Shown here piece by piece: positions 34,397 to 42,746 of a DNA stretch of 64,000 nucleotides. Within the stretch, counting starts at the first letter, position 1. Every line of letters begins with the position of its first letter. Where the stretch lies: assembly GCA_045129695.1 (NCBI GenBank), contig JBGVJZ010000005.1, forward strand, positions 1 to 64,000. The letters run 5' to 3'. A program made the translations under genes and the position numbers. The notes beneath the pieces were generated by a model. That model saw only the letters and a list, made by a program, of their open reading frames with translations, did not search any database and had not been told where the DNA came from. The DNA comes from Eshraghiella sp045129695. Lineage in GTDB: Bacteria > Bacillota > Clostridia > Lachnospirales > Lachnospiraceae.

Positions 34397-35375
34397 AATG
34401 TGCAGGTTTAACTACCAAGTCTTCATAAGGTACAGCTTTGTCAAGTTCGCCTGCTTCCATAAGGATATCAACCAGAAGGTCAAATGCCTCTTTTTCGAAT
34501 GTGGAATCTGTTTTCCATGTATCCTGCTGTTTATATCTGTCAACTATGATTGCAATTGTTGCTTCATCCGTATCCTCAAACTGTGGAGCAATTACTTTGG
34601 CAATCTCCTCGGAGGTATGGGTGTTAACATAGTTCATGCCTTTTTCAATTGCACGTATAAAACCGGCAATAATCTCAGAATTCTCCTCTATATAGCTCTG
34701 TTTGGCAATATAGGCGGTATAAGGTACATATCCGCTTTCAATTCCGAGGGAGGCAACAACATAACCTTCACCTTCTAATTCAAGATTGGTTGCACCCGGC
34801 TCAAATTCAACCGTGAAATCGCCCTGACCGCCACTGAAGGCACCTGCAGTAAGTCCAAAATCAATATTCTGGACAATATCAAGGCCTTTTTCAGGGTCAA
34901 TGCCTTTCTGTTTCAAAATATATTCAAAAATCATCTGAGGCATTCCGCCTGCTCTTCCGCCAAGAACGGTCTTACCCTTTAAATCATTCCAGTCAAAATC
35001 ATCAATTGCCTCTCTGGCAACAAGAAAATTTCCGGCACGCTGGGTTAACTGGGCAAAATTCACAGGATAATCATCGGCTCCCTCTGCATAGGTATATATT
35101 GTGGATTCAGAGCCCATGAAACCGATATCTGCGTCTCCTGTCAGAACGGCTGTCATTGTTTTATCAGCACCAAATCCGGTCACTACTGTAAGGTCAATTC
35201 CTTCCTCTTCAAAATATCCCAATTCCATAGCTACATACTGCGGTGCGTAGAAAATAGAATGAGCAACCTCATTAAGAGTTACCTTTTTGAGTGAAGAATC
35301 ATCCTGCTTACATCCCGCCAAAGTCGAAATGAGAAATATCATAAGTGCAATAATGGCAAAAAGTTTTTTCTTCAT
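34395..35375 (-). CDS. ABC transporter substrate-binding lipoprotein (NMT1/THI5-like)
   Basis: A 326-residue lipoprotein: signal FAIIALMIFLISTLAGC (Cys about residue 22), then an SsuA/THI5-like periplasmic-binding fold with the characteristic NEVAHSIFYAPQYVAMELGYFEEEGIDL and LTGDADIGFMGSE. This family binds sulfonates, nitrate or pyrimidine precursors. No permease or ATPase gene is adjacent, so it is an orphan here; a partner could be the ABC transporter at 55.5-58 kb or one elsewhere. Start 35375 places the signal peptide correctly; ribosome site AAAGGAATATTG. It diverges from the dlt-like operon. Confidence 0.87.
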   Translation of the reverse strand: MKKKLFAIIALMIFLISTLAGCKQDDSSLKKVTLNEVAHSIFYAPQYVAMELGYFEEEGIDLTVVTGFGADKTMTAVLTGDADIGFMGSESTIYTYAEGADDYPVNFAQLTQRAGNFLVAREAIDDFDWNDLKGKTVLGGRAGGMPQMIFEYILKQKGIDPEKGLDIVQNIDFGLTAGAFSGGQGDFTVEFEPGATNLELEGEGYVVASLGIESGYVPYTAYIAKQSYIEENSEIIAGFIRAIEKGMNYVNTHTSEEIAKVIAPQFEDTDEATIAIIVDRYKQQDTWKTDSTFEKEAFDLLVDILMEAGELDKAVPYEDLVVKPAH

Positions 35376-35461
35376 AAAACAATATTCCTTTCTTTTTTCT
35401 ACGATAGTATATGGTTTGAATGAAAAAACGTGAATGTTATTCTTGACTAAGAATATCCGGA

Positions 35462-35490
35462 TTGACATAATGATAATTACGATGTATTAT
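35462..35490 (+). promoter_or_regulatory. Sigma-A promoter of the dlt-like operon
   Basis: TTGACA, 17-base spacer, TATTAT, giving a start near 35497. Confidence 0.75.
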
Positions 35491-35502
35491 ACATATGCAA
35501 GC

Positions 35503-35521
35503 GTACTATTACTGGTAGTAC
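35503..35521 (+). promoter_or_regulatory. Inverted repeat just downstream of the dlt-like operon start, possible operator
   Basis: GTACTA, 7-base spacer, TAGTAC, at about +7 to +25 of the predicted transcript. The position suits a repressor operator; it could also be an RNA hairpin. Confidence 0.4.
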
Positions 35522-35543
35522 AGATGGATAAGAGGGAGCACTA

Positions 35544-37058
35544 ATGAAAAATGTTTTAGAATTTCTCGAAAAGTCAACTTTAAAATACCCTGATAAGATT
35601 GCAGCCAGAGACCCGGAAGTGGCAGATACATTTATGGAGCTCAGGGATAATGCAATGCGGACAGGTTCTTTTTTTCTAAAATACAATTGCGTCAGAAAGC
35701 CTGTTGCGGTATTTATGGAAAAAAGCGTAAGAACACTTGAACTCTTTCTGGGAATAGTGTATTCAGGGAATTTTTATGTTCTTATTGATCCTAATTTTCC
35801 TGTTGAAAGAATTAACAGAATATTGGAAGTTTTGCAGCCTGTATGCGTGGTGACACTTAAGAAATTTACAGATAAACTTGGCGAGACTTTATATAGAGGA
35901 AGCATAGTGATTGAAGACGAAGCGGACGCAGAGATAGATGAAACCGGACTGAATAAGGTTAGAGTAGATATGACGGAAACGGATCCGTTATATGGTATTT
36001 TTACATCAGGTTCGACAGGAGTGCCAAAATGTGTGCTTGTGGGACATAGTTCTGTGATTGATTTCATTAATGTATTTACTGAAACATTTAATATTACGGA
36101 TAAGGACACATTGGGTAATCAGGCACCATTTGATTTTGATGTGTCCGTCAAGGATATATATTCTTGTCTGAGAACGGGAGCGACGCTTGTAATCATTCCA
36201 AAGTCATATTTTATGTTTCCTAATGCGGTTATGGACTGGTTGGAGGAGAACAAGGTTACAACACTTATATGGGCAGTTTCTGCATTATGTCTTCTAAACA
36301 GACTTCATGGTTTGAAATACAAGCATATTAATGCGCTTAACAAGGTTCTATTCAGTGGGGAGGCGATGCCGGTTAAACAGCTTAATCAATGGAGATCGCA
36401 TTACCCTGATGCGTTATTTGTAAATCTTTACGGACCTACTGAAATTACATGTAACTGTACATATGAGATTATTGACAGGGAATATGGTGATGGAGACAGA
36501 CTTCCGATAGGAAGAGCCTTTGATAATGAGAAAGTATTTCTTATGTCAGACGATAATACATATATCACAGAAACCAATACTACAGGTGAAATCTGTGTTG
36601 CAGGGAGATGTCTTGCACTCGGTTATTATAATAATACCAATGCCAATGACAAAGCGTTTATAGCCAATCCGATGAATAAATCATATTTTGAGAGGATTTA
36701 CTGTACAGGTGACTTGGGATATTATGGTGAAGATGGAAGACTGTATTTTGCAGGCAGAAAAGATTTTCAGATAAAACACATGGGACACCGTATTGAACTG
36801 GAGGAAATTGACAGTGCAGTTAATGGTGTTGAGGGAATTGAGAGAAGTCTCTGTTTCTTTGATGAGATTAAGAATAAAATAGTATGTGTATATGAGGGAA
36901 GTATTGAACCGAAAGATTTAAAAGCATCACTCCGTATTTCTATTCCTGACTGGATGGTGCCTAATGTAATGCTTCCGATTGAAGAAATGCCGCTTAATAA
37001 AAACGGAAAAACAGACAGAAATGTTCTAAAGGAATACTACAGGGAAAGGAAGGGATAA
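35544..37058 (+). CDS. Amino acid adenylating enzyme (DltA-like)
   Basis: A 504-residue AMP-binding enzyme, expected to activate an amino acid with ATP and load it on the carrier protein encoded two genes on. Core motifs: FTSGSTGVPK (about residues 153-162), VNLYGPTEITCNCTYE, YCTGDLGYYGEDGRLYFAGRKDFQIKHMGHRIELEEID, and the C-terminal lysine in NKNGKTDR. The size matches DltA (D-Ala-carrier ligase). The specificity pocket cannot be read reliably, and the neighbouring PLP decarboxylase argues for an amino acid other than D-alanine. It is the first gene of a five-gene operon with a strong promoter. Confidence 0.88.
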   Translation: MKNVLEFLEKSTLKYPDKIAARDPEVADTFMELRDNAMRTGSFFLKYNCVRKPVAVFMEKSVRTLELFLGIVYSGNFYVLIDPNFPVERINRILEVLQPVCVVTLKKFTDKLGETLYRGSIVIEDEADAEIDETGLNKVRVDMTETDPLYGIFTSGSTGVPKCVLVGHSSVIDFINVFTETFNITDKDTLGNQAPFDFDVSVKDIYSCLRTGATLVIIPKSYFMFPNAVMDWLEENKVTTLIWAVSALCLLNRLHGLKYKHINALNKVLFSGEAMPVKQLNQWRSHYPDALFVNLYGPTEITCNCTYEIIDREYGDGDRLPIGRAFDNEKVFLMSDDNTYITETNTTGEICVAGRCLALGYYNNTNANDKAFIANPMNKSYFERIYCTGDLGYYGEDGRLYFAGRKDFQIKHMGHRIELEEIDSAVNGVEGIERSLCFFDEIKNKIVCVYEGSIEPKDLKASLRISIPDWMVPNVMLPIEEMPLNKNGKTDRNVLKEYYRERKG

Positions 37059-37059
37059 G

Positions 37060-38235
37060 ATGCAGAAGGTTATAGAAGAAATCAGAAAATCCTGCAAAAA
37101 CTCTTTTTATGTATTCTGGATTGACCGTCTCTATGATAGAATCAGCCTTATATATGAGATGCTGGGTGCCGGAACCGGCGTGTGTTATGCAATGAAAGCC
37201 AATCCTTTTCTGATTGACAGTCTTAGAAATTATACGGATTATTTTGAAGTATGTTCTCCGGGAGAATATGAGATATGTGCGTCGAGAAATATTAATTCAT
37301 CCAAAATAATTATTTCGGGAGTTAATAAGACCAAGGAGTCAATGGCAAGGATTATGAGCCTTGGAAGAGGAAAAGGTATTTTTACAGTTGAATCCCGCAG
37401 TCATTATGATATACTTAAATCGCTCTCAAAGGAACTTAACATACAGATTAAAGTAATTCTCCGCTTATCCAGTGGCAATCAGTTTGGAATGGATTATGAT
37501 ACGATGTTTGAGGTGCTGGAGGACATTATTAAAGGTGGAAACATTGAATTTTATGGAATACACTTTTATTCAGGCACACAGAAGAAAATGGCCAAGATTG
37601 AAACGGAGCTGGAGATGTTGGAATGCCTTGGTGGTGCTATACAGGAGAAATATAAGATTAAGCCAAAGCTATTGGAATATGGTCCCGGACTTTCGGTTTC
37701 ATATTTTGAAGGAGATAAAGCAATCAGTCCCAAAGAGCAGTTACAGAATTTGAAGAACTGTATTAATAAAATAACCTGCTATGACAAAGTTAATATTGAA
37801 TTGGGAAGATTTATTGCATCAGAATGCGGTTCGTTTGTAACCAATGTGATTGATGTGAAGAAGAACTATGATATTAATTACTGTATTCTTGACGGAGGAA
37901 TACATCAGCTTAATTATTATGGTCAGCTTATGGGTATGAAAATTCCGGTTATTAAAGCCGTTACCTGTAATAGCGAACCAATGATAAAATATAATCTCTG
38001 CGGTTCGTTATGTACTGTAAGTGATGTTCTGGTTAAGGAGAAGGAATTGCCAAAGCTGGAGGTTGGAGATTATCTGATATTTGAAAATTGCGGAGCATAT
38101 TCCGTAACAGAGAGTATGGCGTTGTTTTTAAGTCGCGAACTGCCGGAAATATATACCTATTCTGATGAAGAAGGTATAAAAAGGCTAAGAAAAACGTTTG
38201 AGACATACATATTAAATACAAATCAGGAGGAATGA
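37060..38235 (+). CDS. Fold-type III PLP decarboxylase (LysA/ornithine decarboxylase family)
   Basis: A 391-residue alanine-racemase-fold enzyme. The PLP lysine is K46 in CYAMKANPF. Further family blocks are FEVCSPGEYEICA, GNQFGMD, GIHFYSGTQ (usual second His replaced by Tyr), GPGLSVSYFEG, and the C-terminal substrate motif GSLCTVSDVLV with Cys318, plus ENCGAYS. The C-x-S-x-D motif favours decarboxylation over racemisation. It lies 1 base after the adenylase and 4 before the carrier-protein gene, so it probably acts in that pathway. A precedent is BtrK of butirosin synthesis, which decarboxylates an amino acid bound to a carrier protein. Substrate inferred only. Confidence 0.88.
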   Translation: MQKVIEEIRKSCKNSFYVFWIDRLYDRISLIYEMLGAGTGVCYAMKANPFLIDSLRNYTDYFEVCSPGEYEICASRNINSSKIIISGVNKTKESMARIMSLGRGKGIFTVESRSHYDILKSLSKELNIQIKVILRLSSGNQFGMDYDTMFEVLEDIIKGGNIEFYGIHFYSGTQKKMAKIETELEMLECLGGAIQEKYKIKPKLLEYGPGLSVSYFEGDKAISPKEQLQNLKNCINKITCYDKVNIELGRFIASECGSFVTNVIDVKKNYDINYCILDGGIHQLNYYGQLMGMKIPVIKAVTCNSEPMIKYNLCGSLCTVSDVLVKEKELPKLEVGDYLIFENCGAYSVTESMALFLSRELPEIYTYSDEEGIKRLRKTFETYILNTNQEE

Positions 38236-38239
38236 AAGA

Positions 38240-38467
38240 ATGAACGAATTGATTGAAATTTTGGAGGAAATTGTACCGGGAGTTGATTTTGAGAATTGTA
38301 CAACATTGATTGATGATCAGATTCTTGACTCTTTTGGTATTTTACAGCTTGTATCAGAAATAGAGGATGCTTTTGATGTAGAAATTGCTCCGTCAGAGCT
38401 TGTAGCGGAGAATTTTAATTCAGCTAATGCACTTTGGGATATGATTACAAGATTGAAAGGGGAATAG
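38240..38467 (+). CDS. Acyl/aminoacyl carrier protein (DltC-like)
   Basis: A 75-residue carrier protein with the phosphopantetheine serine at S31 (DQILDSFGILQL). The acidic helices around it (EEIVPGVDF; LVSEIEDAFDVEIAPSEL) match DltC-type carriers. It would hold the amino acid activated by the upstream adenylase and hand it to the MBOAT protein. AGGAGGAATGAAAGA precedes the ATG; gene spacing on either side is 2-4 bases. An Sfp-type transferase at 54.8 kb could install the prosthetic arm. Confidence 0.92.
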   Translation: MNELIEILEEIVPGVDFENCTTLIDDQILDSFGILQLVSEIEDAFDVEIAPSELVAENFNSANALWDMITRLKGE

Positions 38468-38469
38468 AA

Positions 38470-40020
38470 ATGTCTTACCACTTGGTAAAATATTTTGCAT
38501 TATTTTTACCCATTGTAATTATTGTGTATCAGCTTGTACCAAAGAAATTCAGATTTATAGTTATGCTTGCGGCAGATTATATTTTCTTCTTTCTGTGCAG
38601 CAAATGGCTTGTATTATATCTGATGGGTTCAACGCTTATCACTCATTTTGTAGGACTATGGCTTGAAAAGGCGGATAGAGCAGGGGCATCGGATGCCAAA
38701 ACACTTACACGTAAGAAAAGAAAGATTCTTGCGGTCGGTGTCCTATCCAATCTTGGAATTTTGATAGTTCTTAAATATTTTAATTTTGTAGGAATGAATA
38801 TTTCAGGAATTATTAATTCCTTCGGTGTAGAAGTTGATTTTAATCCGATTAAATTTATGGTTCCCATCGGCATTTCCTACTATACTTTGGAGATTATCAG
38901 TTACCTTACTGATGTATACAGAAATACCCAGAAGGCAGAACATAATCTTGCAAAAACTGCACTGTTTTTGAGTTTTTTTCCACAGATAATGGAGGGGCCA
39001 ATCTGTCGATTCAGTCAGACTGCGGATAAACTTTATGAGGGAGAAGGAATACATTATATCAATCTCAAAAAAGGTTATCAGAGAATTCTGTGGGGACTAT
39101 TGAAGAAAATTGTTATTGCAGACAGGCTTGTTTCGGCGGTATCGGTTATTTTTGAAAACTATAGTTCCATGGGAGGAGTCTTTGTAATTATTGGTGCTTT
39201 TGCATACACTTGTCAGCTCTATATGGAGTTCTCAGGATGTATGGATATTATCATCGGAACCGGAGAAATTTTTGGAATTAAGCTTCCGGAGAATTTTCGT
39301 CAGCCATTCTTTGCAAAGACAGCATCTGAATTTTGGAGAAGGTGGCATATAACTTTGGGAACATGGTTTAAGGATTATGTTTTCAATACGGTTGCACTCG
39401 CAAAGCCTGTTAAGAATTTTGCAAAGAAGGTCAAAAACCGTTTTGGCAGAAATGTTAGCAAGTTCGTTGCACCGACAATTGCATTGTTCTGTGTCTGGAG
39501 CTGTAACGGTTTATGGCATGGTGCAAAATGGACATTTATATTCTATGGAATATATTATTTTGTGCTTATTTTCATTGAAAATATTACTGAAGAACCGGTT
39601 AGGAAGCTTACAAAGAAGTTGCATATAAACAGGGAATCCAAAGGTTACAAGGCTTTCCAGGCTGTGAAACTTATGCTGATTGTAGCAGTGGGTGAACTGT
39701 TTTTCAGAGCGACATCTGTTAAGGATGGGTTTCTGATGCTTGGAAAAGTATTTACGGATTTTGGAATTTCACGTTTTGCAGAAGACTATGCAACACTTGG
39801 ACTTGAATATTATGACTGGATAATTGTAGGTGTAGGCGTTGTGATGGTATCTATTGTGAGTTATTTCAATGAAAAGGGAATATCAGTAAGAGATAAAATA
39901 TCATCGATGGCACTTCCTGTTCGCTGGGCATTGTTGTATGCAGGAATACTTGTTGTAGTATTCTTAGGTGCTTATGGACTGGGATATACCACAGTTGATA
40001 TGATATATGCAGGATATTAG
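38470..40020 (+). CDS. MBOAT acyltransferase (DltB-like)
   Basis: A 516-residue polytopic membrane protein with about 11 helices and the MBOAT catalytic histidine H350 in SCNGLWHGAKWTF. The blocks FMVPIGISYYTLEIISYLTDVYR, FFPQIMEGPICRF, YTCQLYMEFSGCMDIIIG, LPENFRQPFFAKTASEFWRRWHITLGTWF are diagnostic. In the Dlt pathway such a protein passes D-Ala across the membrane; AlgI-like members do so with acetyl groups. The carrier protein next door favours an aminoacyl substrate. ATG 38470 follows GAAAGGGGAATAGAA; the frame open from 38434 overlaps the carrier gene and was rejected. Confidence 0.94.
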   Translation: MSYHLVKYFALFLPIVIIVYQLVPKKFRFIVMLAADYIFFFLCSKWLVLYLMGSTLITHFVGLWLEKADRAGASDAKTLTRKKRKILAVGVLSNLGILIVLKYFNFVGMNISGIINSFGVEVDFNPIKFMVPIGISYYTLEIISYLTDVYRNTQKAEHNLAKTALFLSFFPQIMEGPICRFSQTADKLYEGEGIHYINLKKGYQRILWGLLKKIVIADRLVSAVSVIFENYSSMGGVFVIIGAFAYTCQLYMEFSGCMDIIIGTGEIFGIKLPENFRQPFFAKTASEFWRRWHITLGTWFKDYVFNTVALAKPVKNFAKKVKNRFGRNVSKFVAPTIALFCVWSCNGLWHGAKWTFIFYGIYYFVLIFIENITEEPVRKLTKKLHINRESKGYKAFQAVKLMLIVAVGELFFRATSVKDGFLMLGKVFTDFGISRFAEDYATLGLEYYDWIIVGVGVVMVSIVSYFNEKGISVRDKISSMALPVRWALLYAGILVVVFLGAYGLGYTTVDMIYAGY

Positions 40021-40030
40021 GAGGGACAGG

Positions 40031-41008
40031 ATGAGAATTAAAATTAAGAAAATAATGAAAGCTCTCTGTTTCCTGCTTGGACTTTTGATTATACTGGCAG
40101 TTAGTTCGATGATTATACGTCCCAATGGAAACGTATACAATTCAAGTGCAGTAGAGAGTAAGACAAAGTCTTATCAGCTTGAAAAAGAAAACAGTGTGGA
40201 TGTTATTTTTCTTGGAGACAGTGAGACATATGCTAATTTCTCACCTTTACATATATGGAATGAAACAGGTATTACCTCTTATGTGATGGGGATATCGGCA
40301 CAGCGTTTATGTGATACTTATGAACTTTTAAAGCGTTCAGTAGAAAATCAGGATATTAAACTTGTTTTGTTAGAAACAAATTGCCTGTATCGTGATTCGT
40401 CGACCTATAACAGTGATAGTGACGATTATGTTATGGATAAGGCAAGTGATATTTTCCCTGTTCTTAAATATCATTCAAGATGGAAAGAATATCTTCCGGG
40501 AAATCCTTCAACAGAACATTCAATGGAAGAACGTAATTATAAAGGTTTTCGTCTTCGTTTCGAGGCAGAATCATATACTGCAGGTGAATGGATGCATAAA
40601 ACAGATATGGTAGAAGAAATTGCAGCTAATAACATAGATTATTTGTTGAAGATTAAAAACTTCTGTGATGAGAGAAATATCGAATTTGCTTTAGTAAGTG
40701 CACCTTCACCGGATTGCTGGACATATGAAAGACATAATGCGGTTTCTCAATGGGCATGCGATAATTCGGTGGATTTTCTGGATTTGAATCTTATTGCTGA
40801 TGAACTGGATATTAATTGGGCAACTGATACAAGGGACGCCGGAAATCACGTTAATTATTATGGTGCTGAAAAGGTTTCTGGTTATTTATCCGTATACCTT
40901 AAGGAAAATTACGAACTGACAGACCATAGAAATGATTCATATTATGAAGACTGGAATAATAAATATGAGGATTATTATAATAAAATAATGTTACATCATA
41001 ATAATTGA
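40031..41008 (+). CDS. SGNH-family exported transferase/hydrolase (DltD-like role)
   Basis: A 325-residue protein with one N-terminal membrane helix (LCFLLGLLIILAVSSMII) and an extracytoplasmic SGNH domain: the block-I serine S64 in FLGDSETYA and the C-terminal Asp269/His273 pair in DAGNHVNYYGAEK. These form a Ser-His-Asp triad as in DltD and AlgX/AlgJ-like proteins, which finish transfer to the polymer outside the membrane. It lies 10 bases after the MBOAT gene as last core member of the operon. It is not classical DltD by sequence. Confidence 0.87.
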   Translation: MRIKIKKIMKALCFLLGLLIILAVSSMIIRPNGNVYNSSAVESKTKSYQLEKENSVDVIFLGDSETYANFSPLHIWNETGITSYVMGISAQRLCDTYELLKRSVENQDIKLVLLETNCLYRDSSTYNSDSDDYVMDKASDIFPVLKYHSRWKEYLPGNPSTEHSMEERNYKGFRLRFEAESYTAGEWMHKTDMVEEIAANNIDYLLKIKNFCDERNIEFALVSAPSPDCWTYERHNAVSQWACDNSVDFLDLNLIADELDINWATDTRDAGNHVNYYGAEKVSGYLSVYLKENYELTDHRNDSYYEDWNNKYEDYYNKIMLHHNN

Positions 41009-41028
41009 AGAAAGATTGGAAATGATCT

Positions 41029-41505
41029 ATGATGAAGACAATAATTAAAAAACCGTTGTCATTACTCTTTTGTAGTGTGCTGATTGCAGCTATGGCACTA
41101 TTTACAACCGAATGTAAAGACAGCAACACAACAAACAAGGAAACAGAGTCTAAGACAGAAATGGAGTCTCCGATAGAGGAAGCAGAGACAACGGGTAAGA
41201 ACGTTCTAGGTGAAGGAGAAGTACAGTTTGTATTTACCGTTGTGGACAAGGATGGTAATGAAACCTGGTTTGAGATTCACACAGATGAAAAAAATGTCGG
41301 AGACGCTCTTTTGGAGCATGGTTTAATTGCTGGAGAAGATGGTGAATTCGGGCTTTATGTCAAAGAAGTTAACGGAATTTCAGCAGATTATGACAAGGAT
41401 GGCATGTACTGGGCATTTTATGTGAATGGTAAGTATGCCATGAGTGGTGTTGATACTACTGAAATTGAAGAAGGCAGCCAATATACATTTAAGGTTGAAA
41501 AATGA
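41029..41505 (+). CDS. DUF4430 protein, probable lipoprotein or exported
   Basis: A 158-residue exported protein: hydrophobic signal (LLFCSVLIAAMALFTT) then Cys in TTEC; glutamate at -1 is unusual for a lipobox. An acidic linker precedes a DUF4430 domain (about residues 65-158): DEKNVGDALLEHGL...GLYVKEVNGI...YWAFYVNGKYAMSGVDTTEIEEGSQYTF. This fold resembles the beta domain of cobalamin-binding transport proteins. The next gene, overlapping by 4 bases, encodes an ECF S component, so the pair may capture and import a vitamin-like compound. 20 bases follow the SGNH gene; co-transcription with the dlt-like operon is possible. Confidence 0.85.
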   Translation: MMKTIIKKPLSLLFCSVLIAAMALFTTECKDSNTTNKETESKTEMESPIEEAETTGKNVLGEGEVQFVFTVVDKDGNETWFEIHTDEKNVGDALLEHGLIAGEDGEFGLYVKEVNGISADYDKDGMYWAFYVNGKYAMSGVDTTEIEEGSQYTFKVEK

Positions 41506-42023
41506 TGAAACTTAATGTTAGAGAAATTACAGTTTACGGAATGCTTGGAGCACTTATGTATGTGTCTAAGATTGTAATGGAAGTTTTGCCAAATGTACAT
41601 CTGATAGGTGTATTTACTATAGCATTAACGGTTGTATACAGAAGTAAAGCATTGTTTCCGATATATATATTTGTTTTTTTGACGGGAATCTATGCCGGTT
41701 TTGCCGGCTGGTGGATTCCTTATTTGTATGTCTGGGCTGTTTTGTGGGGAATAATAATGTTGTTGCCACAAAATATGCCGCCAGCGGTTCGACCGATTGT
41801 TTATATGATTATATGTGGACTTCATGGAATGGGATATGGAACTTTATATGCCCCTGTTCAGGCATTAATGTTTGGGTTTGATTTTCAAGGAATGGTGGCA
41901 TGGATTGTTGCCGGCTTTCCATGGGATGTTGTGCATGGAATAGGTAATTTGGTCTGTGGAATTTTAATTGTACCAATTATTTCAGCACTACGACTTGCAG
42001 AAAGAATTACACACCCAAAATAA
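41502..42023 (+). CDS. ECF transporter S component
   Basis: A 173-residue membrane protein with about six helices (VREITVYGMLGALMYVSKI; LIGVFTIALTVVYRSKALFPIYIFVF). The start and the R-S-K-A-L-F-P turn match ECF-transporter substrate-specific components. The substrate is unknown; AT module genes (EcfA/EcfT) are not in the window, consistent with a group II transporter sharing a module. The ATG overlaps the DUF4430 stop (ATGATGA), indicating coupling. No terminator is obvious after it. Confidence 0.85.
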   Translation: MMKLNVREITVYGMLGALMYVSKIVMEVLPNVHLIGVFTIALTVVYRSKALFPIYIFVFLTGIYAGFAGWWIPYLYVWAVLWGIIMLLPQNMPPAVRPIVYMIICGLHGMGYGTLYAPVQALMFGFDFQGMVAWIVAGFPWDVVHGIGNLVCGILIVPIISALRLAERITHPK

Positions 42024-42116
42024 AAATTACATAGTATTCAGAAAAACATAGTGACCATCAATGGAATTTTCCCTCTATATATGTGTAGATAAATATTACA
42101 CGAAAGAGGGGGTAGT

Positions 42117-42671
42117 ATGGAAGACTATGAAATCGTTAAGCTGTTTAGCATTAAATCAGATTTAGCGATTAAAGAAGTTGAGAAGAAATACGGAAGGTAC
42201 ATTTATTATATTTGCCTGTGTGTTACAGGCAGGCATGAGGATGCAGAGGAATGTTTTAATGACAGCCTGTATATTTTATGGAGCAGAATCCCGTTAAGTC
42301 AGCCACAATCACTTCCTGCTTATATACGGACGGTAGCGTACCATGTAGCATTAGGCAGGATGGATTATTATAATGCAGCCAAAAGAGACCGACAGCTGGA
42401 AGAGGATTTTGATGAGAATAGAATAGGTACAGGTGGCAATAATATTGAAGAGCTCATTGAAAAATTATGTATTGTAACTGCGTTTCAGAAATTTATGCAT
42501 GGATTGTCTTTGGAAAAACAATGTGTTTTTACCGAGAAATATAATAATTCCAAATCTATTGAGGAGATATCCAATAAATATGGAATGTCTCAGAGTAAGG
42601 TTAAAATGATGCTGTTTCGTATGAGACAGGAATTTAAAAAACGACTTGAAGAAGAAAATATTTACATATAA
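42117..42671 (+). CDS. RNA polymerase sigma factor, sigma-70 family (ECF-like)
   Basis: A 184-residue sigma factor. Region 2 is visible near residues 12-80 (YGRYIYYICLCVTGRHEDAEECFNDSLYILW), and region 4 near the C-terminus (EEISNKYGMSQSKVKMMLFRMRQEFK). There is no anti-sigma gene beside it; the next gene encodes a TPR lipoprotein with its own promoter. The ribosome site is AGAGGGGG. Possible target promoters are not known. Family membership is clear; the group is not. Confidence 0.9.
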   Translation: MEDYEIVKLFSIKSDLAIKEVEKKYGRYIYYICLCVTGRHEDAEECFNDSLYILWSRIPLSQPQSLPAYIRTVAYHVALGRMDYYNAAKRDRQLEEDFDENRIGTGGNNIEELIEKLCIVTAFQKFMHGLSLEKQCVFTEKYNNSKSIEEISNKYGMSQSKVKMMLFRMRQEFKKRLEEENIYI

Positions 42672-42685
42672 GTTTTTTCTTTTGC

Positions 42686-42714
42686 TTGTTGCAGACAAAA
42701 TACTATGTTACAAT
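42686..42714 (+). promoter_or_regulatory. Promoter of the TPR lipoprotein gene
   Basis: TTGTTG, 17-base spacer, TACAAT, 32 bases before the start codon. Confidence 0.55.
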
Positions 42715-42746
42715 CTATCTGTAATTCTGTTATTTAGGAGATTAAT

